Source of the DNA: Diorhabda sublineata
Taxonomy: Eukaryota; Arthropoda; Insecta; Coleoptera; Chrysomelidae
DNA: 64,000 nucleotides
Assembly (NCBI RefSeq): GCF_026230105.1
Contig: NC_079482.1
Coordinates: 16,306,001 to 16,370,000, forward strand
Reading direction: 5' to 3'
The notes below the pieces were generated by a model, which saw only the letters and a program-made list of their open reading frames with translations, was not told the DNA's origin and ran no database searches. Positions 34,268-48,420 of this stretch are shown piece after piece. Position 1 is the stretch's first letter. Every line of letters starts with the position of its first letter. Both the position numbers and the translations under genes were made by a program.

Positions 34268-34950
34268 CTTTGAAATTGAAGTTAAATGATATGAAATTAT
34301 AACTCGAAATACTTGATTTATTTAAAAATATTTATGGTCTTAATTTTTTCCTAAGACCAATTGTAACATTTTCATTGCTCACAGCTTGCGTTACTTTTGT
34401 TGTTATAAACATCATACAACTTCTTTTTTAAAATAATTTTCTTTACAAGATATTATCTTTGAGTAGAAATATTTACATATTATATTTCATACCTCTTTTG
34501 TAGTTTTGTATGTACTTGTTGGTGACATACTAGGTTCCTGGAATTTATGTAATTTAGCACAGTTTAATTTGTCCTTTTGTTGAACTATTTTTATATAAAC
34601 AAAATGAATGTTTGGTTTATTTTCTTTTGAGGTTAAGTCTTGGCCTACAGGACGCAACCATTTTTCGAAATTTGCCAGACATGGTATAACTGGTTACAGA
34701 ATTATGTTGCTTAGAAGGTTCGAGCAACATCTAGTTAACTGTTCACGAATTAAGTTATTCGTGCAGTATTTTGTAAATTTTGTGGATACTGATTTTTGGT
34801 TGTTCAGTCCGTTGAAAGGTTGTTTTGAGGAGTGATTTGTTAGCTGGTGTTTTTGAAATTGAGCTCTTGTTGCACCTGGCTAGATTGTCGTCATGACGAG
34901 TGAACCGATTTTGCTCAAGAAGTCTGCTGCTAACATCATTCATATTTTCC
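34268..34950. repeat. Unidentified dispersed repeat, copy B
   Basis: Same orientation as copy A. The last shared bases are TCATATTTTCC at both ends (33410-33420 and 34940-34950). It lacks the ~68-bp direct repeats. The minus-strand frame continues beyond the shared end to 34967, which suggests copy B may keep more of the source element than copy A. Confidence 0.85.
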
Positions 34951-37900
34951 TTTAGACTGTCAACCAATGTGGAATTGGAGAGGTAGTTATCTTGTTTTTT
35001 GGGTCAGCGACCGTGGTAGCGAAAAGATCAATTTCTCCAGAGATTTTTGAAATGCGGGATTTAGCCGACCTAAAGGAGCCTTCCACCTATTTCAAAAATT
35101 CTGGAATATTAATTTGTTAATTGCCATCCAAGAAGAAGTAAATGTAAGTTCCCTTCGTTAAAAAGGAAGGGACCTATTTTTTATACATAGGACCTTTATT
35201 GGGGTTTAAAACTTAGACGACCTTAATTTGGATCTAACGCTAAGCTTTTACTCGTGGAACTACCTAGTCCGGTACGATTGACTGAATGAACTTCTTTGGT
35301 TCCTGACCGCATTCCACGGATGTGGTCCGTTTGTATTCTCCTGACAAGTAGGGAGTCTCATGTGCTGTTAAAGGTCAAATCAACCCTTATTAGTTTTTTT
35401 TGTAAAATCTATTTCATTATTTTCTGTAAATCAAAACTCTAAGTTTTGCAGGTAACTTTTTTAACCTGTTTTTTTTATAATTTCAAATATAAATCATTGT
35501 ATTTTATTCTCAACAAGTAGCTTTATTCCTAAAGATACCTCAACCTAATTCTATTTTCTATTCTCAGATAAGTTAAAAAACTGAGTGGATCCCCATTTGG
35601 AACTTGAAAGCATACAATTTCTGTACATATTAAACACAGCAAAATGTGACCTTTTAGGTTACACAATATCTGCAGAGTAAAAAAATAAACACCATATTTA
35701 TAATTGTTTCAAATAATGGAGTAACAATGAAGATGTAATATTTAATACGATTCTTAGTAAATGCTGGAAACACAACTCAAATCTTTGAAGGTGTTCGGCA
35801 ATCCATGACACGTAGGCTTCGTTGATGTATTTTGGCTTGAGGTGGTTATTTCCAGTATTTATCATGAATTTTCCCGTACAATTTATGGAAAAATATTAAG
35901 AATTATGGCGTTCATTTTCTTCTCTGCATCTATTGTGTTCATATTAAATTATAAAATATATATATATCTATAAAATAGATAAATTTTAATTTACTTACCA
36001 CCTTTTAAGGGTGATATCTAAGAAACTTGTGGACTGAGGAAGTTTTGTTATGGAAAGGACCCATCTTAATTTCATACTAGCAATCATCTCCTGAATCTTG
36101 GCGCATGAATTTAGAAGTACCTTGTATGTTAAGCATGGGAGAAAGGCATGATACCTGTATCATCTCTCCCTTATGGCAAGTGCTCGATCTTTGTCGGAAA
36201 TATAGAATACCTAACCTTACTTGAAACAAAATTATGTGTCTCAATTGTAGGCATAAAAAACACAATACTTTTGACTAATTATCCTCACACACATCTCATT
36301 AAAAAACACTTTTTTATTTGAAAACCTCGTTTCACTATTTTTTATCAAAACCACTGATAATATTGTAATTAACAAAGCTATTCAAATGTAAGTCGCACAA
36401 AACAGATACTACGTTGCCAACTCTATTATATCACAACATTTAGACGGTAAATTTGAAAGTTTATCAAGGCTTCCAGAGTGTGAACCCTCCCCAGTTTCCC
36501 CTAAGACTCCACAAATAGGACTTTACCATGTTCACATGATCAACAATATTTTTTTAACTTGAAGTAATCGAGGCCATAAAAAAATTAGATGTCAATTGAT
36601 GTTTTAAATAGTTGTATTAATTTGGAGAACATCATAGAAATTCAAAGGAACGTAAACCATATCAAATTTTCTACAATTGAAATTGAATATTTTTGGATAA
36701 TTTAAATCTATACTATAAATAAAGGAACAATTTTTGTATTTTGTATAGATGCTAGTAAAAGAACTGTCATATTATTAATACAAATTAACTGAAACCAATA
36801 TCAATAAATCAGTTCTCGTGATCGATTCTACAGATGCTTGTTTCTCTGTAACGTAAACTAACTAATGACGTGGAACATTTTTATACTTAAGGTGTTGTTT
36901 TTTCAACCAAAACTCTTTATGCGGTCCAGAGATAATGGATGTATGCTCAAAATAAAATTGTCTTTTTAATTACCTCTAATGCATTTTCCTAAAATACTTC
37001 TGAACTTTGTTTAAGTTGTCACTAGAACATTATAAATAGAATATGTGATTGATTTACAATCATGAACTTAATTAATGCAAATATTAGTGATAATTATAGA
37101 AAATTGAGCTCTTGATTATATTTTTTCATTCATTTCTCCAATAACCTCCGAATTAGCTTATATGCAAAACGCAGTCTAGAAATTTTAGGATTAAAATTTA
37201 GCCATTAAAAAAATTTTTTCATATAGGGGAAGGGGGTACATAGAACTATTTAAAGTTTTAAATTAAATAACAAAGTATATTTAAAGAAAAAATGGTCAAA
37301 TTTGGCAAACATATTTATCTTAAAAGTTATTTTATACACAGACAAATATTTAGTTCCATAACTCTACAAAGTTGTATTTTTTAAATGAAATTTATTGAAA
37401 TATATGTATCCCGTGTTTGGGACAGAGGGGACTAGATTCATATGCTCCGATGAAATTTCATACAATCTAAAAAAAATTTAATTTGAAAACAAAGTATTTA
37501 TTAAAAAGTAAATTTTTAAGTAATTTTGTAATTAAAGTAAATTTTTTTCTTGATTAAAGAAAAGTTGAATTATTCACAATTTATGCAAACAATACTCTAC
37601 ACTTCGTTAGATTTAGATTAGAAGAATGTTTCTGCTCAGTAAATGCAATTAGGATTATTGTCTGTTATATTTTGTTTTTAATTTTGTTCTTGCCCTGCCT
37701 CCCCTTTTTTTTGTCAACTTTATTTTCGGTCAGTTTCTTGCATGATTTTTTGAATGCTACTAGGGATTATTTATGTCGTTTTTCTACTTTTTTCAGCTGA
37801 ATGTTGAGTTTTTGATATTCGTTTAGTGGTTTTTTGAGAACGCTGGAAGGTTTTGGTGAAATTTGATTTAAAACCTAATGTATAATTTTATTATCAATAT

Positions 37901-38296
37901 TTATCTCTTGTACACTTGCTGAAGATTAGTATCATCCTATAAAAATCTGTTGTTATGACTATATTTGACTGTTAATTTATTGTTATGATCTCTATATTCT
38001 CTTTTTCAAACTTCTCATCTATAAAATTATTTATAATTGACTGAGGTTCAGTTGAACGAAATTGTATGTTTGTCGAAGGCTCAGATACTTCAGTGACATT
38101 CTAGTATTACAAGAAATTATGTAAGTAGAGTGAACGTTTAAACTAATATTTTTATATATCATTGTATCGGTAAGTACTGTTAAATGCAAAATAAAACTAC
38201 TAATCAACTCATCAGTATTCACTAGAATCAGCTTCAGCAATTATTAGTGATTGGGTTTTTTATCCTTCTTCAGTTTTTTGTATATTTCTAGTCGTA
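34951..38296. other. Mostly featureless AT-rich stretch
   Basis: 35150-35390 is GC-richer with short imperfect inverted repeats and could be part of the same unidentified element as copy B. No protein family is recognisable in the rest. A sequence like a Helitron 5' start at 36707 is discussed in findings. Confidence 0.35.
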
Positions 38297-38780
38297 ATGT
38301 ATAGGGTCTGCTCTGGAAAAGTGAAAAAAATGGGCAGTCAGCTCCCGGCCACTGAACTGAAGAGAGCAGATATCTTGTACTGTGAACGCCTTGTCACGGA
38401 GAAACCAGGAGCGTTTACCGTAACAGCGAAATGCGAAGAAATTTTGTGTAAAGTTTGGCGAAACGGGCGAAGAGACCTCCAAAATTATTAAGAAGGCTAT
38501 CGCTAGATTTTGACTGACACAGGCTATTCAAAAGTATGGAAATAGTGGAAGACAACGATCGCTCTTGACGCCCTTCGACCAATTAGACCAAACGAAAATG
38601 TATTTATTATACAGTAATCGTAGGATTAGTAAGAATAATTGCTGATAAATTGAGCATTCTTAAAACGCAAGCTTTTGAGATCGTCACGAAAAACTTAGCT
38701 TAAATTAAAATTAAGATTAGATTAAAATGTGTGCGAAGTTGGTGTCTTGAGTGTTATTAGAGAAGCAATAGGCCAACCGA
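38297..38780 (+). pseudogene. Possible mariner-like N-terminal (HTH) relic
   Basis: Pieces read VEDNDRS then RPSTN (mariner VEDDERSGRPSTS), LVRIIADKLSILKTQAFEIV (mariner MIADELNISxxTVxxIL) and KMCAKLVS then VLLEKQ (mariner KVCAKMVPKxLxxEQK), spread over 38530-38770 with stops. The 64-codon frame at 38297-38491 just upstream is not convincingly mariner. No catalytic part follows. Confidence 0.42.
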
Positions 38781-41700
38781 AAAGGTATCTTCCAGAGTCC
38801 CACTAGACTTTTTTCTATTTCCAAGAATAAAATCCACAAGGGTAGAGCCGGTCAAATAGGCCGTCACGCAACAGCATTACTATTATCATGAATGAATATT
38901 AAACAAAATGAGTCCTATTACTTTTAGAACGGATCCTGTATATCTTGTCCTTAAAGCAGGCACTAAATCTGGCTTAGAAAAATGGAAAAATTTTTGAAAT
39001 TAGTAAGATTCGGACAAACTATATAATTTAATAATGTTTCTAAAATAGCTGACGTACCTCACTGACTACTGCTTTGATGTGTTTCGTCTATGTTGGAAAA
39101 AAAAAACGTTCTATGCTAAGTCCAAAATTATTCCAGCAAACCAAATATTGGTTTGATTTCATCAAACATAATTTGTCTTATATGTCTCAATAGATTAATT
39201 ATAACTGTGAATTACTGAAAAGTACATAAATGGCTAATATTAAGCTCTTCACTTTTACAGAGAACTAACACCAATAATTGAGAGCTTGATAAATTTTTTG
39301 TCAATGTAACGTACTATTTTTATGTTTCAGAACTTTCTATCTTTATACACAAACAGGAGACACACAAACACACCTAAGGATATAAAAATAGAAAAGTCTA
39401 TTATTACAATTAACAAATTCAGGTTCAACAACCAAGTTTGCATTTAAGCTATGCATACGGTCAAATCTACCAGCAGTAGCGCAACAATTTCCCACGTTCA
39501 AATAAGTCAATTCATGAACCTATTAAAAACAATTTCTTCAATTCACACAATGTATTCAAAGATAATTAGAAAATTACATAGTCGCCTATAGGCGAGTTAA
39601 CAATATCCGTCAAAATCACCGACTGAAAAAAAAGACTATTTATAATTCAAATTTGGGTCATTGGAGCAATGATACTCTTTACGGAAAATCTACTAATAAG
39701 TGTAAGTAAAATATCAATCAAGACCAAATGAATACAGATCAGAAGTAGTTGGAGGGTAATAAATGTTTGTTTCCGTTATAATAATTATAATAAAACAGCC
39801 TGGAATTTACTCCGACTTGATTAATTGTTAATTGATAATGTCTATGTAACACATCACTAGATAAAGTAGTTCCACTCATTTTCACGGATTCACCAATATC
39901 ATATACGATTCATAACAAAAATAAATTGATGGTAGCATGGTTGGGTCACCACCTCCTAGTTAAATAGTCGCGGGTTCAAGTCTAACTGTTTAATATGCTA
40001 TTTTGCATTTGTTCCATTTCTATAATAGTGTAATTTAAATTAATTTACCTTTTTTTACAAATTTCATAACCATGTTCCATCATTTTTAAATAGTTTCAAC
40101 TAAAAATCATATTCTACGTTGGTATTCATGATAATGAATTTTTTCTTTACTTAATAGCGGATTTTTGCGCTAATTTCTAATTAGTAGAAAATAATAGTTC
40201 CTATTTGAATTTTTACATTTCTATATCTATACTTCTGTTATTTGAGTTATTCTTAAAGACTAATAGTTCCGAGAGTTACCTCGAATATTTATTTTTTTAT
40301 GTTTCACTGAATTCCAAATTCAATTTTGGATAATTATCTTGCGTTCCAATTTCCATTTCTAGAACTCTATATATAACTAAATTAGATTATTGAAAGAAAT
40401 ATTACGAAATATTTGTTATCTTATTAAACCAGTTCTGATTGGATAGAACATATTTTTGTTGCATTAATCCAAAAGGGGAAACATAATTCCATAAATAATT
40501 GATAAACTTGAATCTAAATTCACAAATTCATTTACATAATATTCAAATACATATATATTTCCTACAATAAACTTGCTTCTATGCCACTGGATAGCATATG
40601 TTCTTACATAGCTGACGAATGTGGCATTATTAGACTGGCAATTATGCTGCGAAACTATAGAAAACAAACATTGAAATATACAAAAAGTGTTGTAATTTCG
40701 ATTTTCGTACTCAGTGTTTATATTTTATGCCGGAAATAAAATGATGTTGTAATAGACTGTGCAATTTAACTTGCATGAGATGTAAACATATCATGCTTGG
40801 ACTGAAAATAATATTGTGGTTGATACATTTTGTATTTTTGAATTTGGAACTCAACACATACGCGTAGCAGCAAATTCAAGAGATAAAATCAAAATTTTAT
40901 CTAAAATTTCAGATCACATTCTTCTTAGCAAATTTGGAAATAGAATAGACCATACAATACTCTGTGTTAATATCAAAAATATTTACATCATACAATAAGT
41001 TAATTTAATCAAATTATCTATGAATATAAATATAAAAATATCACTGATTCATTATTGAATTGATATTTTTAATCAGTTAATGTTCCTCAGCACTTCAAAT
41101 GTTAATTTTCACTGAGCAGTTCAGACCCCCAACTTTTGTCATCGTATTCTACTAAAATCTAAAGAGAAATGAAAATAAAAAGTCTTCTGCATAATAATGT
41201 GCGCTGAGTGTCCAGTTATTTTATCTAACTGGTGTGATTTCTAGTTATAATTTGGACTTTTCATTCGATCTTTGAGTTCTTCAGGAATGTTTAACTTAGA
41301 TTTTGTAGAATAGTGTAACATTTATTTCAAATAGATAACCATATCACGAAAATAAAGTTTACATATAATGAACATAGAGAATGTAGTGTTTCATCAAATT
41401 ATATTTGTGTTTTCAGGGTGTTGTCATGGTTATTAACCCCAAAGGTTGATAGAAATCAAAATTACAACCATAATGTTGTTAAACATTTAAAGATAGCTTT
41501 GGAATTTAAATAAACATACAATCTGTTTAATTAAATTAAGCGTGAATTGTTTACTATTAATGTCAGTGGTATATGGTAATAAATAGTATTATATAAAATT
41601 GGACATATTGTGTATATTTGTTTATAGAAATGATGTAGATACAAATTGTATTTAGTGTAATTTAAAACAAGTGATCTAGAAGATGCCGTATATTTTCTAC

Positions 41701-42490
41701 CCTGTATTCCTGGTTGGGGTTAGTCTGTATTTATATTAAGTACCGGAGTCGGCATAAAACGTAAGCGTTGTCCTTCAACGTAACTATACATGACAGTGTA
41801 TAACTACTTAAAAAAAATTTTATAAATACGAATTATAAAAGCTATATTAGTGACACCTACATGTTATATTCCTGATGCTTATCAACGATATCCGTATTTG
41901 AACCAAAAATTTTTCTTGATTATACATAAAATAGTTTAAAACCAAACATTTCATTAGAAAGGGCCAGAGATGTCATGTAAGTACCTCACAAACCCATTAT
42001 TACGCAGATTTTTATTGCTGTCCACACCAAATATTATTATAAATAGTTTGTGGTATTTTGTAAGGAATGACCTTGGAGTATCACGTCGACGAAGTGGACA
42101 AGACCAGAAAGGCAAAAGGGCGATTACCAGAACTCATCAGAAAACGATCCAACAACACCTCAGTAGGGACATCTTTACCATCCTGATGCTTTGAGCATCA
42201 ACAGTGGGGTGATATACTGCAATAAACTATCGACACGAGGCTAGCAGGTCTCTTGGTACTTCTGAACCCAGATCTACCGAGAATTGGACCCATAGAAAAT
42301 AGAAAATGCTATTAAAGGAACCGCTCCCACATTTAACTGGGGTAGTTTACAGACTACACCAGAGAAGAAAAATAACAAATAAAAATGAAGCCCTGTCAAT
42401 ACAAGGATCGAAAGTATCTCGAGTTGGGACAGTTTGAGCAAGTGGATTAACTTTTTAATATCGTTTCTGGACGAAATAATTTGAGTAGGA
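38781..42490. other. AT-rich stretch, no gene seen
   Basis: Small frames at 40464-40667 and 40816-40998 and a 74-codon frame at 41970-42194 have no recognisable features. A 14-bp palindrome TCGCCTATAGGCGA occurs near 39583-39596. Confidence 0.4.
39930..39982 (+). repeat. tRNA-like (SINE-type) pol III boxes
   Basis: TGGTAGCATGGTTGGG resembles an A box and GGGTTCAAGTC a B box, about 40 bp apart as in tRNA-derived SINEs. Stems do not pair well enough for a tRNA gene. Confidence 0.28.
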
Positions 42491-42491
42491 C

Positions 42492-42530
42492 TTTCTCCTC
42501 CTCCTCCTTATCCTCCTCCTCTTCCTCTTT
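42492..42530. repeat. (CTC)n-type microsatellite
   Basis: Imperfect CTCCTC pyrimidine tract. Confidence 0.85.
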
Positions 42531-42869
42531 AGCAAAAATGTTGTTACTGTTGTTAGAAAATTAATATGGTTACTTGTAAGTCATGATTAATCAAAAACGT
42601 GTAATTTTAGTCAATTAAACAACACGTTTAACTAGAAACGCAATACTAATGTGAATAACAAAATCTTGTAACTGAACATCCGATTAAGTGTTGTCATTAT
42701 TTGTATATATAACTGAATTAGTAAAATAAATGAAGATACAGTTATTATTACGGTTACGCATACGTGTACTACGGTCACCGATAAGTTGACTAAGGTCAAT
42801 ATTCATGGTATATACTTATAGTCGTTTAATGTTGTCATGGTGGTGTTATTAAATAAAAAAGGCAGCTAT

Positions 42870-43930
42870 GTATTTTCATATGATAAAACTTTTTTTTTTA
42901 GGAACTTTGAGACAGAGAAGATTATAATCGCACCATGATTTAAGTGTGATTAGGTTACTAGATATAGTCCTATGAAGTGCCGTGAGATAAGGGTTGCTCC
43001 AAGAGAAAGTAGTGTCGTCTGCAAATAGACATATCTTACCACTGATGTCTAGATAGGCGATTGTCGTTTATAAACAGAAGAAAAAAAAATACGTCTTGGT
43101 ACTGATCCTTGTATCAACCCTTACAAGCTTACTTCTGTTTGTAGGGTATGACATAAACCATGCGAGAGTTGTTCCCTTGAAAACCGTAGTACTGCAATTT
43201 GTTGATTAAAATATTATGATTAACACAATCGAAACGCTTAGAAAAATCACAAAAAGCTGTTGCTGTGGAGCAATGCCTGTCTAGGCTAAAGTAGAAATTA
43301 TTTAGGAGGAATAATATAGCGTCATATGTGCATTTGTTACTTAAAAACCCAGATTGATGGGTTGTATTTTATATTTAAACAGAAATGATAAAAGCCTCTT
43401 TTTAATCAATCTTTCTATGATCTTAGACAACGTGGGAAGGAGTGGAATTGGGAGATAATTCGATGCTTGATTTTTATCTCCTTCTTTATGCAGTGGTATT
43501 AGTAATTATAGCCGTCTTAAGGCAATTGAGAAAAGTGCCATTTTGAAATGAAGCGTTAATTAAAGTGGTAAGGTGATTTAATGTGCATTCGGGTAGAATA
43601 GAAAACCTTTTTAATGTAAGTCCATCAGTTCCAGGTGAGTATTTATTTTTGAGAACATAAATTGCACCACGCAGCTCTGCTAAAACTACGGACATAAAGA
43701 AGAAACTGTGTAGCATTAGGATCCGGGATATATGAAAGCAGATCAAGAAGCCTTATTTCTTAGATCATTCACAGTGGATCATGTTTCTTGGCGAGTCTCC
43801 TATTTTAATAAATATCTTATTGAAGGGATTATCAGTAGCCTTGGAAATACAAACTTTATTTCTAAGAAGACTTTTAGTATATACAAGCTTATTGTCAAGA
43901 TCTTAATAAAATTTATCCAATAATTCAAAC
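42870..43930 (-). pseudogene. LINE relic, same family as the 59-kb copy
   Basis: The minus strand gives ELRGAIYVLKNKYSPGTDGL (RT start), LINASFQNGTFLNCLKTAII, then in other frames KLVRVDTR, ICLFADDTTF (RT catalytic FADD) and LITLKSWCDYNLLCLKV. The GVPQGSxxGP block is missing and stops are frequent. Nucleotide similarity to 59345-59970 is high (for example, the shared blocks ending AAAAGTGCCATTTTGAAATGA and ACTTCATAGGACTATATYTAGT), so both come from one LINE family inserted in opposite directions. Confidence 0.78.
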
Positions 43931-46675
43931 TAAGTATTGAAATGAATCATGCAAATTTTTTCTCTCCATGAATCTATTTTTGGCATATTTTACACAATAG
44001 TATCTAAGAATGATATTGATTCATAGCTTATGCTTGTCCGATGGAATATATTATACTAATATACCATGCCAAAAAATTGGAATGAACGGACAACTTGTAG
44101 CCAACGATAAATCAAACTGTCATTTGCGATATTATAATCAACAATAATATTTTAAACACTTTCTCAGTCGTTTTTATGTGAATAGAATGTTATTACACAA
44201 GAGTACAAAGTTAACTGGCACACGACTTGAATTCAAAATACAGGCGAACATCCGCACTTTAGGTCTTAATATTATAATCGCAAGTAAAAAATGTCAACGA
44301 GCTTCTAACAATACTTGACAGTCCGTCGTTTTAAAATTACATCCTCTTAAGTGATATTTATTGTTGATGAGTCATTTGAACATTTTTATATTTGATATAA
44401 CATGCTAGGAGATTTCCAATTTCCTGTGTTAGAATTTAATAGACTGCGGTGTTTGGAATCCGATTCTAGTAGGGTAATACGTTATTGGTAGTTATTTGCA
44501 AGCGACTATTCCAGAATATTAAATTTGTTTTCAAATAGGGTGATAATATTACGTAAGACTTATCTGTTCCTGTACTTTGAAATGGGCCATATTTATGAGA
44601 ATAGAAGTTTTGTAATTTTTTCCTTGGCTGGAAACATTAAAACAGGATTTCCAAGACGTATTATCAAGTACTTCAGTAGGGTAGGATTCACTACAGAGGA
44701 TTTTATGCTGGTTATATACGCAAGAATCTCTATTGACCGGCAAATTCAATATAACTTACTAAATAAATTACATAACAAAATTTTTAAATGTTTTCTATTC
44801 ACTTTACATATCTGAACGGGATTGTCGCAATTATTAAACTATTAATTACTTTATAAAATGTATTATAAAAATCCAATAAAGTAGTTCTTTAAGAATTAGC
44901 TGCACAATATAATTAGCTCTAATATAATAAATGGAGGTTTTTTCTATGACTATTCATTTTTAATGAATTCCTATGTAGAAGTGACATAATTTTCTATGTA
45001 AAAATCAATCTTCATTTTGTTCTGTATATTGAAATACTTTAATTTTATAATTTTCGTTGGAACACCTATTCTCAGTGATTGAACTCACTCAAAATTTAAT
45101 AAAATGGATCTTCTAATTTGTCAGTTCATATACAACTCCACGTGTTGTCCAAGTTTTGATTTATTTATTCAGAATTGTTTTCTGGAGTATCATTAAATTA
45201 TTAATAATACTATCAACGTCTTCTTTAACTACTGTCGTTGTCAATAAGCGGCTCCAGTGAAAGTATCACAACCCCAGGTGTAATAAATAATAACTTTGGA
45301 TATTTTTGTTACTTTTTCACACCTGGTATGGCTCATCGGCGGCTAGGGATGTGTATTGATACGCGACATATAGAAATATGTGTGAATGTGTTTGTCATCT
45401 TATATAATTGTTTCTTTAAAAATTTAGTTAATCGTTGAGACTCAGTCATGGGAAGGAAAAGGTACAAATAGTGATAATAGAATAGTAATTATTGCTAGTG
45501 ATGACGAGGGAGGAACTTTTGCTGATACTTTAGTTGGGAGAACTGTAGAAACTTCTTTCTTTAGATCTACTACTTTCATTTGTCATATTCTGGTACATCA
45601 TCGGCATTTGTTTTAGAAGAAATTAAACCTGAATATTAATATTTCGTGGAATATTGTGAACAAGACATCTATGATTCTTATTGTGAGGAAAAGGAAATAG
45701 TTATTACGAGTATTGTATTTCCTATGATCCACATCCGGACACACGGAAAAATATTTTCAGTTCGTAGTATATTGATTATTTACGGCTTCATATCTTGAAC
45801 TATTTTACCATATCAACATATTACCGAATTAACTCTACGCAGTATGTTTCTTCATAATCTTGTTGAGCACATTGAATACGTTTGTGAAAACTTAGTCCTG
45901 AAATACCTATAATTTATATAATTCCTGCTACGTTTCTCTTTCAGAAGGTATATTCTCGTATTAACCAAAATTTATTCAAAACATATCTGTATTTTTGAGA
46001 TATATACACATTTCAGGTTTGTCTACGAAAATGTGATGTTCAACAGATTGAATAATATAATAATATCTTTTCTCATAAGAAGAATAATATATACTTCTAT
46101 GATTACTTAAATATGAAAACTATCTAAATATGTAAGAGAAATATATTTAATATATAATTATTGCAGCATTCCAATGAAGATGTCCATCACTTTGTCGGAT
46201 TCTTTGATCAGTATATAATTTCTAGATTTGTAACACTAGGTAGAGCCTCTCTCTCTAATAAAAACATTCACACTAAAACAATTATCTCTTCACATACAGA
46301 TGAAATCAAACAAACGTCATATATGATGTAAGTCCCAAAAAGATTATTGGATCAAGACAAAGCTTATCAAAAAATTGGAAATTTCATAATTTGATAATAA
46401 TGACTATTGTCAATATGTATTCAGAAAGACGAATAATATGACGTATAGATCGAATCGATTTTTTCAATGACTAAGGTAACAATGACATTAATGTGAAAGA
46501 TCGATTCAAAACACCTGCCTAATAGCGTAAACATATCTAATATGTGTAGTTTCTTGTATATGTAGACCTCATATTCTGGCTTTAACAGAAACAAAGCTGA
46601 ACTAACAACATCCAGGTTCGTCTTGATATTTTTCTAGAAGGAAGACAATCTTAAGCCTTCAAAATTCGATGTAAT
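43931..46675. other. AT-rich stretch, no gene seen
   Basis: The 96-codon frame at 44525-44815 and the 66-codon frame at 45238-45438 carry no recognised motif. A short inverted repeat, CCAGGTGT and ACACCTGG, lies near 45271 and 45319. Confidence 0.4.
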
Positions 46676-48310
46676 ATGGACGATGAGGGACGGGAAGCTG
46701 AAGATTTCGCCAGCAATCACGGACTAACCCTACTTATCAATGAACCAACCAGAGTCCCCGATCGAGATGATGACTTCGCTAGCCTCTTAGACTTGTTTCT
46801 AGCACCAGATCCTGATCTGTGCAACGTGACCGTGCATGCAATACTCGGAACATCAGATCACAGTCTAATTACAGCAACATGCGAACTGGAAATCGAATCT
46901 AAGGATCTAGTAGGCCACATAAAGTTTTCCTTTTTATGTTTCCTTGAAATGATGTTTGCTCCAATTCCAATGACCCTTCAGTGTGTGCAAAGGAGATTTC
47001 AGAAATAATATTGACAGGTATTGAAGCCTATACTCCTTACTCCTTCAAGGGTTTTGCCGACAACAATTCATGGTTTGATAAAAACTGCACTAGAGAGGTC
47101 AATAACAAAAATGCTGCTTATCGCAAATGGCACTCAATTCCTAGTGCCGAAAATCTTAGAAGCTTTGTTGTTTTGAGAAATATCTGTAAGCAGATAGATG
47201 CTTGCAATGAATAATGTGAAAAACAAACTTCTCAATTGCCCAAATGGATGAAGGTCATTTTGTCCTGTAACAAAAGAAGTCAGCCAAGTCAAAAATTCCA
47301 CTGTGGAGTAGATGGGACAATCGCAGGGACCGCAAAAGTGAAGGCGGACTTGTTGGGTCGCATGTTAACTTCTAACTCAAGTCTTGATTCGCGGGGAAAC
47401 TATCACCCAGCTTGCCTGGCGTAGGTATATCTATACCTAAAATAGAATTTCGACACCGAGATGTTGCAAAAAAAGCGACCGGTCCAGATGGAATATCACC
47501 AATCGTATTCAAGAAAGGCGCAGCCGAACTAACATGTCCGCTGTGCAAACTCTTTTTTATATAGCCCATACCAAAAAATGGAAAAAAGACGGTTCTCCAT
47601 ACCGTCAGATTGCTTTAGTCCCAGCCATTACCTAGGTCAGAAAAGGTTGTTAACTAGCAAATCTTGAGATATCCTGAGTCTGCTAACATCATCAGCGACC
47701 ATTAATACGACTTCCATGAACACTGGTGTCGTTGTTCAAATCAACCGCTACAATAAACTCGGCTACTAACCAAATCCGTAGGCAGATCAATACCGATCTT
47801 GAAGACATTATGTCCTGGCATAGTCACGTGGCCGATTTAGCCAAGGCAGCTTCATAAACAAAAATATATATACTTCATAACAGCTTCTAATCCTCTACAA
47901 GGTCCAGATTTATCCATCTTTGGAAAATTATTCTCACATTTGGAGCTCGGTTCCCAATATTACCCTGAACACACTCAACGCAATACAAAATGGAACTATT
48001 GAACTTATAAGCGTTCCAGAGCTGACCAGAAACTAGAAACTATTCTCCGATACTACCACGGCTTTTCCGAGATGTCTAGCTCAATCCAGCCTAGATCAGT
48101 TTTTGCAAGACCTACTCATCAAGCAGACGTGGTTCATGAGCATCGAGCTCGCCTGATGACGCCCAGAACTTCAATTTAACTCATTTCTTTGAAGAAGTTC
48201 AATCCTGTGGAATCAGCTACCAAGGCACGTCATTCCTGAACACTATAACCTACAGACGTTCAAGATGAATATCCACAGGCATCTCCACACGGCAGGCACC
48301 ACTCAAATTA
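46676..48310 (+). pseudogene. LINE relic with endonuclease end and RT scraps
   Basis: The frame 46676-47008 matches the end of an APE-type endonuclease (GREAEDFASNHGLTLLINEP, DLFLAPDP, GTSDHSLI with the catalytic-type SDH). Next come the linker frames 46981-47214 and 47236-47424, then FRHRDVAKKATGPDGISPIV (about 47447-47510, RT start), then after a large gap VQIYPSLENYSHIW, NAIQNGTIELISVPELT and PRHVIPEHYNLQTFKMNIHR (about 47895-48280, RT C-terminus). The central palm with YADD is deleted. The layout is that of jockey/CR1-like LINEs. A GC-rich 3' segment continues to about 48420. Confidence 0.8.
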
Positions 48311-48420
48311 CTATATGATTGGTTTTTACAAAAAAAATATGTGAGTGGCCCCGTCGTGTCTCGCGCCCCAGATATGCCCACTGTTGACCCAAATCACGTT
48401 CGAGAAAAGGAAAACTAGTG

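Noticed and set aside
39583..39596. 14-bp palindrome TCGCCTATAGGCGA as a binding site
   Set aside because: Isolated, with no gene or repeat context.
44525..44815. 96-codon plus-strand frame
   Set aside because: No recognisable family, AT-driven composition, and an equally open frame on the other strand.
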